From contig CAZYXV010000027.1 of the NCBI GenBank assembly GCA_964651475.1, forward strand, positions 1 to 45,678: DNA of 45,678 bases, in the 5' to 3' direction. The notes beneath the pieces were generated by a model that was not told the origin of the DNA, did no database searches, and saw only the letters and a list, made by a program, of their open reading frames with translations. Below, in pieces: positions 35,679 through 43,118 of this stretch. The translations under genes and the position numbers were made by a program. How positions within the stretch are numbered: position 1 is the stretch's first letter; each line of letters begins with the position of its first letter. Source of the stretch: JBGSMF01 sp964651475. GTDB taxonomy: Bacteria; Chloroflexota; Anaerolineae; Fen-1058.

Positions 35679-37082
35679 ATGATGGATGCTTTGACAAGTA
35701 TGAAAAGAATCGCCCTGGCCGGCGCGCAGACCATGCTGACCGGCTCGGCGCAATCCGAGCCGGGGCTGGTGCGGCGCGTGCTGACACTGGCGTGGCCGGC
35801 CGTTGTGGAACAAACGCTGGCCATGATGGTCAGCCTGGTAGACACCTACATCGTGGGGCACCTGGGCGCAGCCGCATTGGCGGGGGTGGGATTGGGCGGC
35901 CAACTGCTCAACCTGGCCATCGCGCTGTTGAGCGCGGTGGGCGTTGGCTCGACGGCGCTGGTGGCGCGCCACATTGGCGCTCAAGAACCTCAAGAAGCAG
36001 CTCGCACCGGGCGGCAATCGGTGCTGTTGGCCACTGGCATCGGATTGCTGATGGGCGTGCTGACATTCGCCTTTGCGCCGCAATTCATCGCCTTTATCGG
36101 CGGCGAGCCGGACGTGATACAGCTTGGCGGCCAATATTTGCGCGTGATGGCGCCCTCGTTTGTGCTCATCGCCATCCTGTTGATCGGCAACGCCGTGCTG
36201 CGCGGCGCGGGCGACACACGCACCCCCATGATCGTCATGGTGATTGTCAACGTAATCAACACCGTCGTGGCGTGGAGCCTGACGCAGGGAGTGGCGGGCC
36301 TGCCGCGCCTGGGCGTGGTGGGCAGCAGCCTGGGCGCCGCATTGGGGCAAGGTATCGGCGGCCTGATTGTGCTTGTCATCTTGATTCGCGGGCGCGGCGG
36401 GTTGGCACTGGGCTGGCCGTTCCGGCGGCCGGATTTTGACCGCATCCGGCGCATCTTGAACATTGGCCTGCCGGCCGGCGCAGAACAAATCATGCTCCAA
36501 ATCGCTTTGCTCAGCACCTCGTCCATCATCGCCCAATTTGGCACGTATGCCTACGCCGCGCACCAGATTTGCTGGCGCGTGGTCAGCCTGTCATTTCTGC
36601 CCGGCTGGGGATTTGCGGTGGCTGCTACAACGCTGGTGGGGCAAGAATTGGGCGCACGCAATCCACAGCGCGCCCGGCAAAGCGGCTACGTAGCCTTCCG
36701 GGCCGCGCTTATTCTGATGTCTACCATCGGCGTGCTATTGTTTCTGTTTGACGCGCCTATTGTCCAACTGTTCAGCAATGACGCCCAAGTCGTTTACCAG
36801 GGCACACTGGTCGTCCGCCTCGCCGCGCTCATTCAGCCTTTGCTGGCAGCCAGCTTTGTCTTTTCCGGCTCGCTGCGAGGCGCCGGCGATACACGCACCA
36901 CGCTGGTCATCACACTCAGCAGCGTGTGGGGACTGCGCCTCATCGTCACCTATCTGCTGGGCATGACGTTAGGGCTAGAGTTGCTGGGCGCGTGGTTGGC
37001 CATCGGCACTGATTTTGGGTTCCGGGCGCTCATGTTCTGGCATCGCTTTAGATCCGGGCGCTGGCAAACCATCAAAGTCTAA
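35679..37082 (+). CDS. MATE family efflux transporter
   Basis: A Na+- or H+-coupled multidrug/toxin exporter in the cytoplasmic membrane, 467 residues with 12 helices and a ~30-residue N-terminal tail. It shows the MATE duplicated halves: LAWPAVVEQTLAMMVSLVDT with GHLGAAALAGVGLG in the first, and NIGLPAGAEQIMLQIALL with FGTYAYAAHQI in the second. RGAGDTRTPM and RGAGDTRTTL mark equivalent loops. Two adjacent ATGs (35679, 35682) follow GAGGGA; the second has the better spacing. It sits 17 bases after the ArsR-type regulator. The substrate is not predictable. Confidence 0.93.
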   Translation: MMDALTSMKRIALAGAQTMLTGSAQSEPGLVRRVLTLAWPAVVEQTLAMMVSLVDTYIVGHLGAAALAGVGLGGQLLNLAIALLSAVGVGSTALVARHIGAQEPQEAARTGRQSVLLATGIGLLMGVLTFAFAPQFIAFIGGEPDVIQLGGQYLRVMAPSFVLIAILLIGNAVLRGAGDTRTPMIVMVIVNVINTVVAWSLTQGVAGLPRLGVVGSSLGAALGQGIGGLIVLVILIRGRGGLALGWPFRRPDFDRIRRILNIGLPAGAEQIMLQIALLSTSSIIAQFGTYAYAAHQICWRVVSLSFLPGWGFAVAATTLVGQELGARNPQRARQSGYVAFRAALILMSTIGVLLFLFDAPIVQLFSNDAQVVYQGTLVVRLAALIQPLLAASFVFSGSLRGAGDTRTTLVITLSSVWGLRLIVTYLLGMTLGLELLGAWLAIGTDFGFRALMFWHRFRSGRWQTIKV

Positions 37083-37083
37083 G

Positions 37084-37112
37084 TTGACGATATGCTCTAC
37101 TTGCGGGATAAT
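37084..37112 (+). promoter_or_regulatory. Putative promoter for the UbiA-family gene
   Basis: TTGACG (37084-37089), a 17-base spacer and GATAAT (37107-37112), starting just after the MATE stop codon. The transcript would carry a ~130-base leader containing the repeat hairpins at 37139-37197. Confidence 0.45.
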
Positions 37113-37138
37113 GTGGTGCGTTAGTATCATCTCAAAAT

Positions 37139-37197
37139 GTAGGGGCGACTCTTGCGGTCGCCCATGTGAGGGCAGGGGCAAGCCCTGCCACTACCCC
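37139..37197. repeat. Interspersed repeat with two hairpins
   Basis: GGGCGAC (37143-37149) pairs with GTCGCCC (37157-37163), and GGCAGGG (37171-37177) with CCCTGCC (37183-37189), within a GTAGGGGCGAC...CTACCCC frame. From memory, similar strings recur many times in Chloroflexota and cyanobacterial genomes. Only one copy is visible here. It lies in the leader of the UbiA-family gene. Confidence 0.55.
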
Positions 37198-37249
37198 GGA
37201 TTATTGAGAAGATACGTGCGTTACACATACACGATTTCTGGAGGCTTGA

Positions 37250-38146
37250 GTGTTAGTTGGCCTGTGGCACACCATGCGTCCCAAACAATGGACAAAAAAC
37301 GGGTTTATTTTTATTCCCTTGATTTTTGACGAAAAACTGTTCCAACTCAGACCCTTTGCGCTGACGCTGGCGGGGTTTGCGCTGCTGTGCGTCATTTCCA
37401 GCGTCGTATACATCATCAACGACCTGGCCGATATTGAAAAGGACCGCCAGCATCCCACCAAGCGCCATCGTCCGATTCCTTCCGGCCAATTGCCGGCGCG
37501 CGCGGCTCAGATTACCGCGGCGATGCTCTCCATCATCGGGCTGGCACTGTCGTTCGCGCTCAACCTTTGGTTCGGCCTGATCGTCGCCGGCTACCTTGCC
37601 CTTCAAGTAGCGTACTCGCTGCGCCTTAAAAACGTGATCATACTGGACGTGATGTCCATTGCAGCCGGCTTTGTGTTGCGCGTGGCCGCTGGCGTGCCGC
37701 TGGTGGACGTGGAACGTTTTTCGCCGTGGTTGTACGTCTTTACCACGCTATTGGCGCTGTTCATGGCGCTGGGCAAGCGCCGGCAAGAAATCGTCTTGTT
37801 GCAAGGCAATGCCGGCAATCACCGCGCCATCCTGTGCGAGTACAGCCTGCCCTATCTGGACGAGTTGATTAACGTCGTAGTCAGCGCCGCCATCGTCGTC
37901 TATTCGTTGTACACATTCACCGCCGTCAATCTTCCCCCCAATCACACCATGATGCTGACGGTTCCCTTCGTGTTGTACGGCATGTTCCGTTACCTGTACC
38001 TGATTCACATTCGCGGCGAAGGGGGCGCGCCGGACGAGCTAGTCTTGCGCGACCGCCCTCTCTTGACGACGGTGATGCTGTGTGGCATAACCGCCGCGCT
38101 CGTCCTCTATGGCGACGACGTGTCTCACCTGATCAGCTCGTATTGA
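37250..38146 (+). CDS. UbiA-family prenyltransferase, decaprenyl-phosphate phosphoribosyltransferase-like
   Basis: A membrane enzyme of 298 residues with about eight helices. The first Asp-rich motif reads NDLADIEKDRQHPTKRHRP, matching the N-D-x2-D-x3-D-R-x-HP-K-x2-RP pattern of mycobacterial Rv3806c, which moves phosphoribose from PRPP to decaprenyl phosphate. The second motif region is SLRLKNVIILDVMSIAAGFVLR. The N-terminal RPKQWTKNGFIFIPL is also typical. If the function holds, it makes the precursor of decaprenyl-phosphoryl-arabinose or related sugars for envelope glycans. The GTG start has GGAGG 5 bases upstream. RNase D follows after 6 bases. Another UbiA activity on a different lipid acceptor is possible. 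Confidence 0.85.
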   Translation: MLVGLWHTMRPKQWTKNGFIFIPLIFDEKLFQLRPFALTLAGFALLCVISSVVYIINDLADIEKDRQHPTKRHRPIPSGQLPARAAQITAAMLSIIGLALSFALNLWFGLIVAGYLALQVAYSLRLKNVIILDVMSIAAGFVLRVAAGVPLVDVERFSPWLYVFTTLLALFMALGKRRQEIVLLQGNAGNHRAILCEYSLPYLDELINVVVSAAIVVYSLYTFTAVNLPPNHTMMLTVPFVLYGMFRYLYLIHIRGEGGAPDELVLRDRPLLTTVMLCGITAALVLYGDDVSHLISSY

Positions 38147-38152
38147 CCTGCG

Positions 38153-39289
38153 ATGAATCCCAAGTCGGCTCTGAATCCGCCCATACTCGTCACGCGCCAG
38201 CCACAACTGCGCCACATGCTTCAACGCCTGCTGGCCGAGCCGCTCGTCGCCGCAGATACCGAATCTGATAGTTTGTACGTCTATTACGAAAAAGTCTGCC
38301 TGGTACAATTTTCCATCCCCGGCCAGGATTTTCTGGTGGACCCGCTGGCCGCACTTGACCTTGCGCCGCTGGGCCAACTGTTTGCCAACCCAAACGTAGA
38401 AAAAATTTTTCACGCCGCCGAATACGACATTCTGTGCCTCAAGCGCGACTATGGCTTTGAATTCAAAGGACTATTCGATACCATGTGGGCCGCGCGCATG
38501 CTAGGCTGGGCGCACGTGGGGCTGGCGCCTATACTGGCGGAACACTTGGGCGTCAGCCTGGACAAACGCTGGCAGCGATACAATTGGGGCAAGCGCCCAT
38601 TAGATCGAGCGGCGCTTTCGTATGCGCGCCTGGATACGCACTACCTGCTCGATGTGCGCAACATACAACTGCCCCGCCTGCTCGCCGCCGGCTGTGAAGA
38701 GGAAGCGAGGGAAATTTTTGACCAGGTGACCTGCGTCACGCCCGCGCCGCGCGCGTTCGACCCGGAAAGCTTTTGGCGCGTCAAAGGCGTGTGGGACCTG
38801 ACCGGGCGCGAGCAAGCCATTGTCCGCGAGTTGCACGCTTACCGAGACCGCGAGGCTCGCCAGCGCAACCAGCCCGTGTTTCGCATTTTGGGCGATCAAA
38901 CACTGCTGGCATTGGCGCAAACGCGGCCGCGCCAGATCGACCAACTCGAAGAGATTAACGGCATGAGCAATGGGCAAATCAAACGCTACGGGCGCGGTAT
39001 CCTCGATGCCATCGCGCGCGGATGCAAGGCCGATATTCCTCGCCCACCCTACTCGCCGCGTCCCGACGAACGCATTTTGAATTGTTACGAAACACTGCGC
39101 GCCTGGCGCAACGCCATCGCCCGCCAGCGCGGCGTCGAACCGGATGTTATCATGTCCAATGCGACGCTGATGTGCCTGGCGCAGCGCCGCCCCTCCGCGC
39201 CAGAGGAGATGGAAAACATCGAAGGGTTGGGCGCGTGGCGGCGCAAGGCGTATGGCGTACAGTTGATTCAAGTGATACGTGAGACGTGA
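38153..39289 (+). CDS. rnd: Ribonuclease D
   Basis: A 3'-5' exoribonuclease for tRNA 3' processing, 378 residues. The DEDDy exonuclease domain (~20-190) has AADTESD (Asp, Glu), HAAEYDILCL (Asp) and YARLDTHYLLD (Tyr, Asp). Two HRDC domains follow: ~210-285 (REQAIVRELHAYRDREARQR) and ~300-375 (ETLRAWRNAIARQRGVEPDV). It starts at an ATG 6 bases after the UbiA-family stop with a weak ribosome binding site. The last codons run into a short repeat at 39277-39299. Confidence 0.94.
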   Translation: MNPKSALNPPILVTRQPQLRHMLQRLLAEPLVAADTESDSLYVYYEKVCLVQFSIPGQDFLVDPLAALDLAPLGQLFANPNVEKIFHAAEYDILCLKRDYGFEFKGLFDTMWAARMLGWAHVGLAPILAEHLGVSLDKRWQRYNWGKRPLDRAALSYARLDTHYLLDVRNIQLPRLLAAGCEEEAREIFDQVTCVTPAPRAFDPESFWRVKGVWDLTGREQAIVRELHAYRDREARQRNQPVFRILGDQTLLALAQTRPRQIDQLEEINGMSNGQIKRYGRGILDAIARGCKADIPRPPYSPRPDERILNCYETLRAWRNAIARQRGVEPDVIMSNATLMCLAQRRPSAPEEMENIEGLGAWRRKAYGVQLIQVIRET

Positions 39290-39299
39290 GGCGTTAGAC
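39277..39299. repeat. Short ACGTGAGACGTGAGGCG-type repeat
   Basis: The near-tandem units ACGTGAG, ACGTGAG and GCGTTAGAC cover the last codons of rnd and its stop. Strings of GTGAGACGTGAG type are familiar as interspersed intergenic repeats in several environmental bacteria. Only this copy is visible here. Confidence 0.3.
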
Positions 39300-39338
39300 A
39301 TAAGGTTGGTTAGTGTGTGGCACACAAAGGAGTGAAAC

Positions 39339-40733
39339 ATGAAGCTTGAATTTTGGGGCGCGGCCCAGACTGTGACCGGATCCATGCACCTGGTGCGCGC
39401 CAATGGTTCTACTATCTTGCTCGACTGCGGCCTGTTCCAGGGCAAGCGTTCTGAGGCTTACGACCGCAACAAGCAACTGCCCTTCGATCCTGCCGCCATT
39501 GATGTCTGCGTTCTATCGCACGCTCACATTGACCATTCAGGCAACCTGCCCACGCTCGTCAAGAACGGCTTTCAGGGGCGCATTTTTTGCACGTCGGCCA
39601 CGCGAGATTTGTGCAGCACCATGCTGAGTGACAGCGCCAACATCCAGACCAGCGACGTCGAGTATGTCAACAAACATCGTCAACGCGACGGCCTGCCGCC
39701 GTTCAAGCCTCTCTACACATTGACCGACGTGCTGGCCACTCTACGCCACTTTGTAAGCCTGGAATACGGCAATGGCATGGACATCGCGCCAGGCGTGCGC
39801 CTCGTGTTTCACGACGCCGGCCACATCCTCGGCTCGTCCATTGTCGAATTGCTGATCAAGGAGCGCCGCGCCCAAAAGCGCCTGGTCTTTACTGGCGACG
39901 TGGGCCGCAGGGGGCTGCCCATTTTGCGCGACCCCCAATTCGTAGAAAACGCCAACGCGCTAATTATAGAGGGGACTTATGGTGGGCGATTTCACGGCGA
40001 GTTCCAAGAGTCACACGCCAAGCTGGCCGATCTGGTTAACCAGGCCTACACACGCGGAGGAGTGGTGCTCATCCCTGCCTTTGCCGTGGGCCGCACGCAA
40101 GAACTCGTATACAACCTGCACCAATCTTTTGAGGCCGGCGATCTCCACCCCGTCTCAATTTACGTAGATAGTCCGCTGGCGACCAACGTCACCGAAATTT
40201 TTCGCCTGCACCCCGAATGTTACGACGAAGAAATCACCGATTTCATGTACAGCACTGACCATCACGATCCATTTGGCTTTGAGCGCCTGCGCTACACGCG
40301 CAACGTGGAGGAATCCAAACAACTCAATGGCCTCACAGAAGCAGCCGTCATCGTCAGCGCCTCGGGGATGTGCGAAGCCGGGCGCATCCAGCACCACCTC
40401 AAAAACCGCCTGGAAGATCCCAATACGACGATTTTGTTTGTGGGTTATCAGGCTGAAAACACGTTGGGGCGCAAACTGCTCGACGGAGAGCGGCACGTGC
40501 GCGTCTTTGGCGAAGAGCACGCCGTCCGCGCGCGCATCGAGCGACTGGAAGGATACAGCGCGCACGCCGATCACAATGGATTGGTGGAATATGCGCGCCG
40601 CACCGGCCGCCCGGGCCACACATTCATTGTCCACGCCGACCCTCAGGCTGCCCAGGCGCTGCGCGAAGGTCTGCGCGGCATTGGGCTATCTAATATCGCC
40701 ATTCCCAAACGCGGAAATGTTTTCGAGGTATAA
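39339..40733 (+). CDS. Beta-CASP metallo-beta-lactamase-fold RNA hydrolase
   Basis: A predicted RNA-processing nuclease of the CPSF73-like group, 464 residues. The metallo-beta-lactamase part has motif 2 HAHIDHSG at ~61-68, motif 3 in FHDAGHILGSS and motif 4 in FTGDVGRRG. The beta-CASP insert (~190-370) carries IEGTYGGR, PAFAVGRTQELVY and VIVSASGMCEAGRIQHHL. The C-terminal RMMBL segment has LEGYSAHADHNGL and FIVHADPQAA. All metal ligands are present. Bacterial proteins of this group, distinct from RNase J, have been reported as exo- or endoribonucleases. The ATG follows AAAGGAG by 7 bases. It lies 49 bases after rnd. Confidence 0.93.
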   Translation: MKLEFWGAAQTVTGSMHLVRANGSTILLDCGLFQGKRSEAYDRNKQLPFDPAAIDVCVLSHAHIDHSGNLPTLVKNGFQGRIFCTSATRDLCSTMLSDSANIQTSDVEYVNKHRQRDGLPPFKPLYTLTDVLATLRHFVSLEYGNGMDIAPGVRLVFHDAGHILGSSIVELLIKERRAQKRLVFTGDVGRRGLPILRDPQFVENANALIIEGTYGGRFHGEFQESHAKLADLVNQAYTRGGVVLIPAFAVGRTQELVYNLHQSFEAGDLHPVSIYVDSPLATNVTEIFRLHPECYDEEITDFMYSTDHHDPFGFERLRYTRNVEESKQLNGLTEAAVIVSASGMCEAGRIQHHLKNRLEDPNTTILFVGYQAENTLGRKLLDGERHVRVFGEEHAVRARIERLEGYSAHADHNGLVEYARRTGRPGHTFIVHADPQAAQALREGLRGIGLSNIAIPKRGNVFEV

Positions 40734-40762
40734 AAAAGCTCCGTTCATCACCCTGCGCGGGT

Positions 40763-43114
40763 TTATCCAATGGGTCCAGGAGGAGCGCCCCCCCTCGTCA
40801 AGAACACGATAAGAATGACGATAAGCAGGGTGATGACGATGCCAATGCCAACGCCGGCCAGCACGAGCATCCGCTTCTCTTCCGAGAACCTGGCCAGGAC
40901 CGTAGAGAGCAAAACCGATTCCACCTCCGAGCGCACTTGAGAAGCGAGCGCGCTCACGGAACCGTGAAGGGGCGAAGCCTCCTCGTCCGGCTTGCCCACC
41001 TGCCCCCCTTGCTGCAGCGCCGCGACCACAGCGGCGGGAATGGGCGGCAGAGCCTCCAAAGCAGGCTGCGCCTCAAGTTCCTGGGCCGCAGGTTCGGCTT
41101 GTTGCGGCGCGGCAGTACTGGCGGCGGAAAGCTGCACATCCCCCACAGGCTGCGCCTGGGTCTCTGGGGTCACAGGTTCAACGTGTGGCGGCGCGGCAGG
41201 AGCGAGAAGCAATACATCGGCCGACGACGCTTCAGGCGCCTGGGGGGGTAGTTCGGGTGGAGCCACAACAGCAGCGGCAGAAGGCGACGACGAAACCTCC
41301 GCTGGTTCCAGCTTTTCGGGCTGCGGCGCGACGGCGATTTGCAGAGCCTGGTCCAAAGCCTGGGCCAATTCAGCGCCGCTCTGATAACGCTCGCCCGGCT
41401 CCTTGGCCAGAGCCTTGAGAATGACCGCCTCCAGTTCGGGCGAGATCTCGGGACGCAATTCGCGTGGAGGGCGGGGAGACGCGCTCATGTGCTGCATGGC
41501 GACCTCGAGCGGGTCCTCGGCGTCGAAGGGCGGCTGTTCGGTGAACATTTCGTACAAAATCGCCCCCACCGAATAGAGGTCGCTTTGGGGCACCACGTTG
41601 GCAGATGACATCGCCTGTTCGGGGGACATGTAATACGGCGATCCAAAAATCTCGCCGCGCGTGCCCAATTCGGCCATGAGCGCCAGCCCAAAATCGGTTA
41701 AAATGATGTGCCCCTCTTCGTCAAGCATAATGTTGGATGGCTTGATGTCCCGGTGAATGACGCCGCGCTTGTGCGCGTAATCGAGCGCCTGGCACACTTC
41801 GCGCACAATTCGGCTGGCCTCCTCCGGCGACATGGACGTTTCCCCACTTCGATGGCGCGCCAGGACGGAGCCTAAATCTGCCCCCTTGATGTATTGCATT
41901 GCCATATATAATAGCCCATCGGCCTCGCCGTAGCGATACAGCCTGACAATATTGGGATGTTCCAACTGGGCAATCGCCTGCGCTTCGCGCTTGAAACGCG
42001 CGATGTGGTCCGAATCAGATTGAAAGGGCGTGTCAATCACCTTGATGGCGACGTGGCGTTCCAGGTTGGTATCCAGCCCGCGATAGACGCGCGCCATGCC
42101 GCCGTGTCCCAGCAGGGCCTCCAGGCGATATTCGTCAAGCTGTCGCCCCAGCAAAGAGTCATCCGCGGTTGGCGAGGGTTGAGCAGGAGGCGGTTCGTGG
42201 CTGGCTTGCACGTGCGATGCCACCTTGTCACTCACGGACGCGCGCGACAAGGGGCGTGCTCCTTGCACAACGACCGGCTGTTCGGCTTGCAGAGCCTCTT
42301 CCAACGCGTCCATCAAATCGCAGCCGGTCTGGTAACGCTCCTGGGGCGATTTACTCAGCGATGTCAGCAATACCGCCTCAACAGCCTGGCCGAGAGCGGG
42401 ATTGAGCGATCTCGGCAGGGGCGGCGATTGGGTGAGATGTTGCAGCGCCGCGGTGGTGGGAGAAGGGTCATCGAACGGCACCGCGCCGGTCAACATTTCG
42501 TACAAAATGACGCCCAGCGAATAGAGATCCGATTGCGGCACGGCCTCGGCGGAACTGCGCGCCTGTTCCGGCGCAATGTAGCGCGAGCTGCCAAACACCT
42601 GCCCCATCGAACCCTCGTACATGTTCAGCGCCAGGCCAAAATCTGTCAAAACGATGCGCCCGTCGCCGGCCACCATCACGTTCGACGGTTTGAGGTCGCG
42701 ATGAATGATGCCCTGCTTGTGGGCGCAATCCAGCGCGTCGGCCACGGCGCGGCCTATGCGCAGCACGTCAGCGTGAGGCATCAACTCGCCCTCGGCGGCG
42801 TACTGCGATAACAACCCGCCCAGATCAAGCCCGTCCACGTAATCCATGACAAAATAATACAGGCCATCCTGGTCGTCGGCATAGTAGACCTGGATGACAT
42901 TCTCGTGCCGCAGGCCGGCCACGGCCTGCGCCTCGCGTATAAAGCGCTCGGCGTAAGCCGGATCGTCGCGGTAGCGGGCGTCAATCATCTTGATGGCCAC
43001 CGGGCGATTCAGTTTGACATCCACGCCATAGTAAACACACGCCATGCCGCCCCGGCCAATGACGCGCTCAATCCTGAAATTGGCAAGTTGGCGTCCGATA
43101 AGAGAATCTTGCAT
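40763..43114 (-). CDS. Membrane-anchored protein with two Ser/Thr kinase domains
   Basis: A 783-residue protein with two complete Hanks-type kinase domains in a row. Kinase 1 (~10-275) has GRGGMACVYYG, catalytic Lys in VAIKMID, HRDLKPSN near 135, DFGLAL and GSSRYIAPEQ. Kinase 2 (~325-590) has GHGGMARVYRG, VAIKVID, HRDIKPSN near 452, DFGLAL and GSPYYMSPEQ. A Pro/Ala/Gln-rich linker (~595-735) leads to one C-terminal helix (~750-772) and a short tail, so both kinases lie in the cytoplasm. There is no extracellular sensor domain. The ATG has GGAG 8 bases upstream. It starts 4 bases after the stop of the acyltransferase-like gene, so the two form an operon. Confidence 0.93.
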   Translation of the reverse strand: MQDSLIGRQLANFRIERVIGRGGMACVYYGVDVKLNRPVAIKMIDARYRDDPAYAERFIREAQAVAGLRHENVIQVYYADDQDGLYYFVMDYVDGLDLGGLLSQYAAEGELMPHADVLRIGRAVADALDCAHKQGIIHRDLKPSNVMVAGDGRIVLTDFGLALNMYEGSMGQVFGSSRYIAPEQARSSAEAVPQSDLYSLGVILYEMLTGAVPFDDPSPTTAALQHLTQSPPLPRSLNPALGQAVEAVLLTSLSKSPQERYQTGCDLMDALEEALQAEQPVVVQGARPLSRASVSDKVASHVQASHEPPPAQPSPTADDSLLGRQLDEYRLEALLGHGGMARVYRGLDTNLERHVAIKVIDTPFQSDSDHIARFKREAQAIAQLEHPNIVRLYRYGEADGLLYMAMQYIKGADLGSVLARHRSGETSMSPEEASRIVREVCQALDYAHKRGVIHRDIKPSNIMLDEEGHIILTDFGLALMAELGTRGEIFGSPYYMSPEQAMSSANVVPQSDLYSVGAILYEMFTEQPPFDAEDPLEVAMQHMSASPRPPRELRPEISPELEAVILKALAKEPGERYQSGAELAQALDQALQIAVAPQPEKLEPAEVSSSPSAAAVVAPPELPPQAPEASSADVLLLAPAAPPHVEPVTPETQAQPVGDVQLSAASTAAPQQAEPAAQELEAQPALEALPPIPAAVVAALQQGGQVGKPDEEASPLHGSVSALASQVRSEVESVLLSTVLARFSEEKRMLVLAGVGIGIVITLLIVILIVFLTRGGAPPGPIG

Positions 43115-43118
43115 AGTT

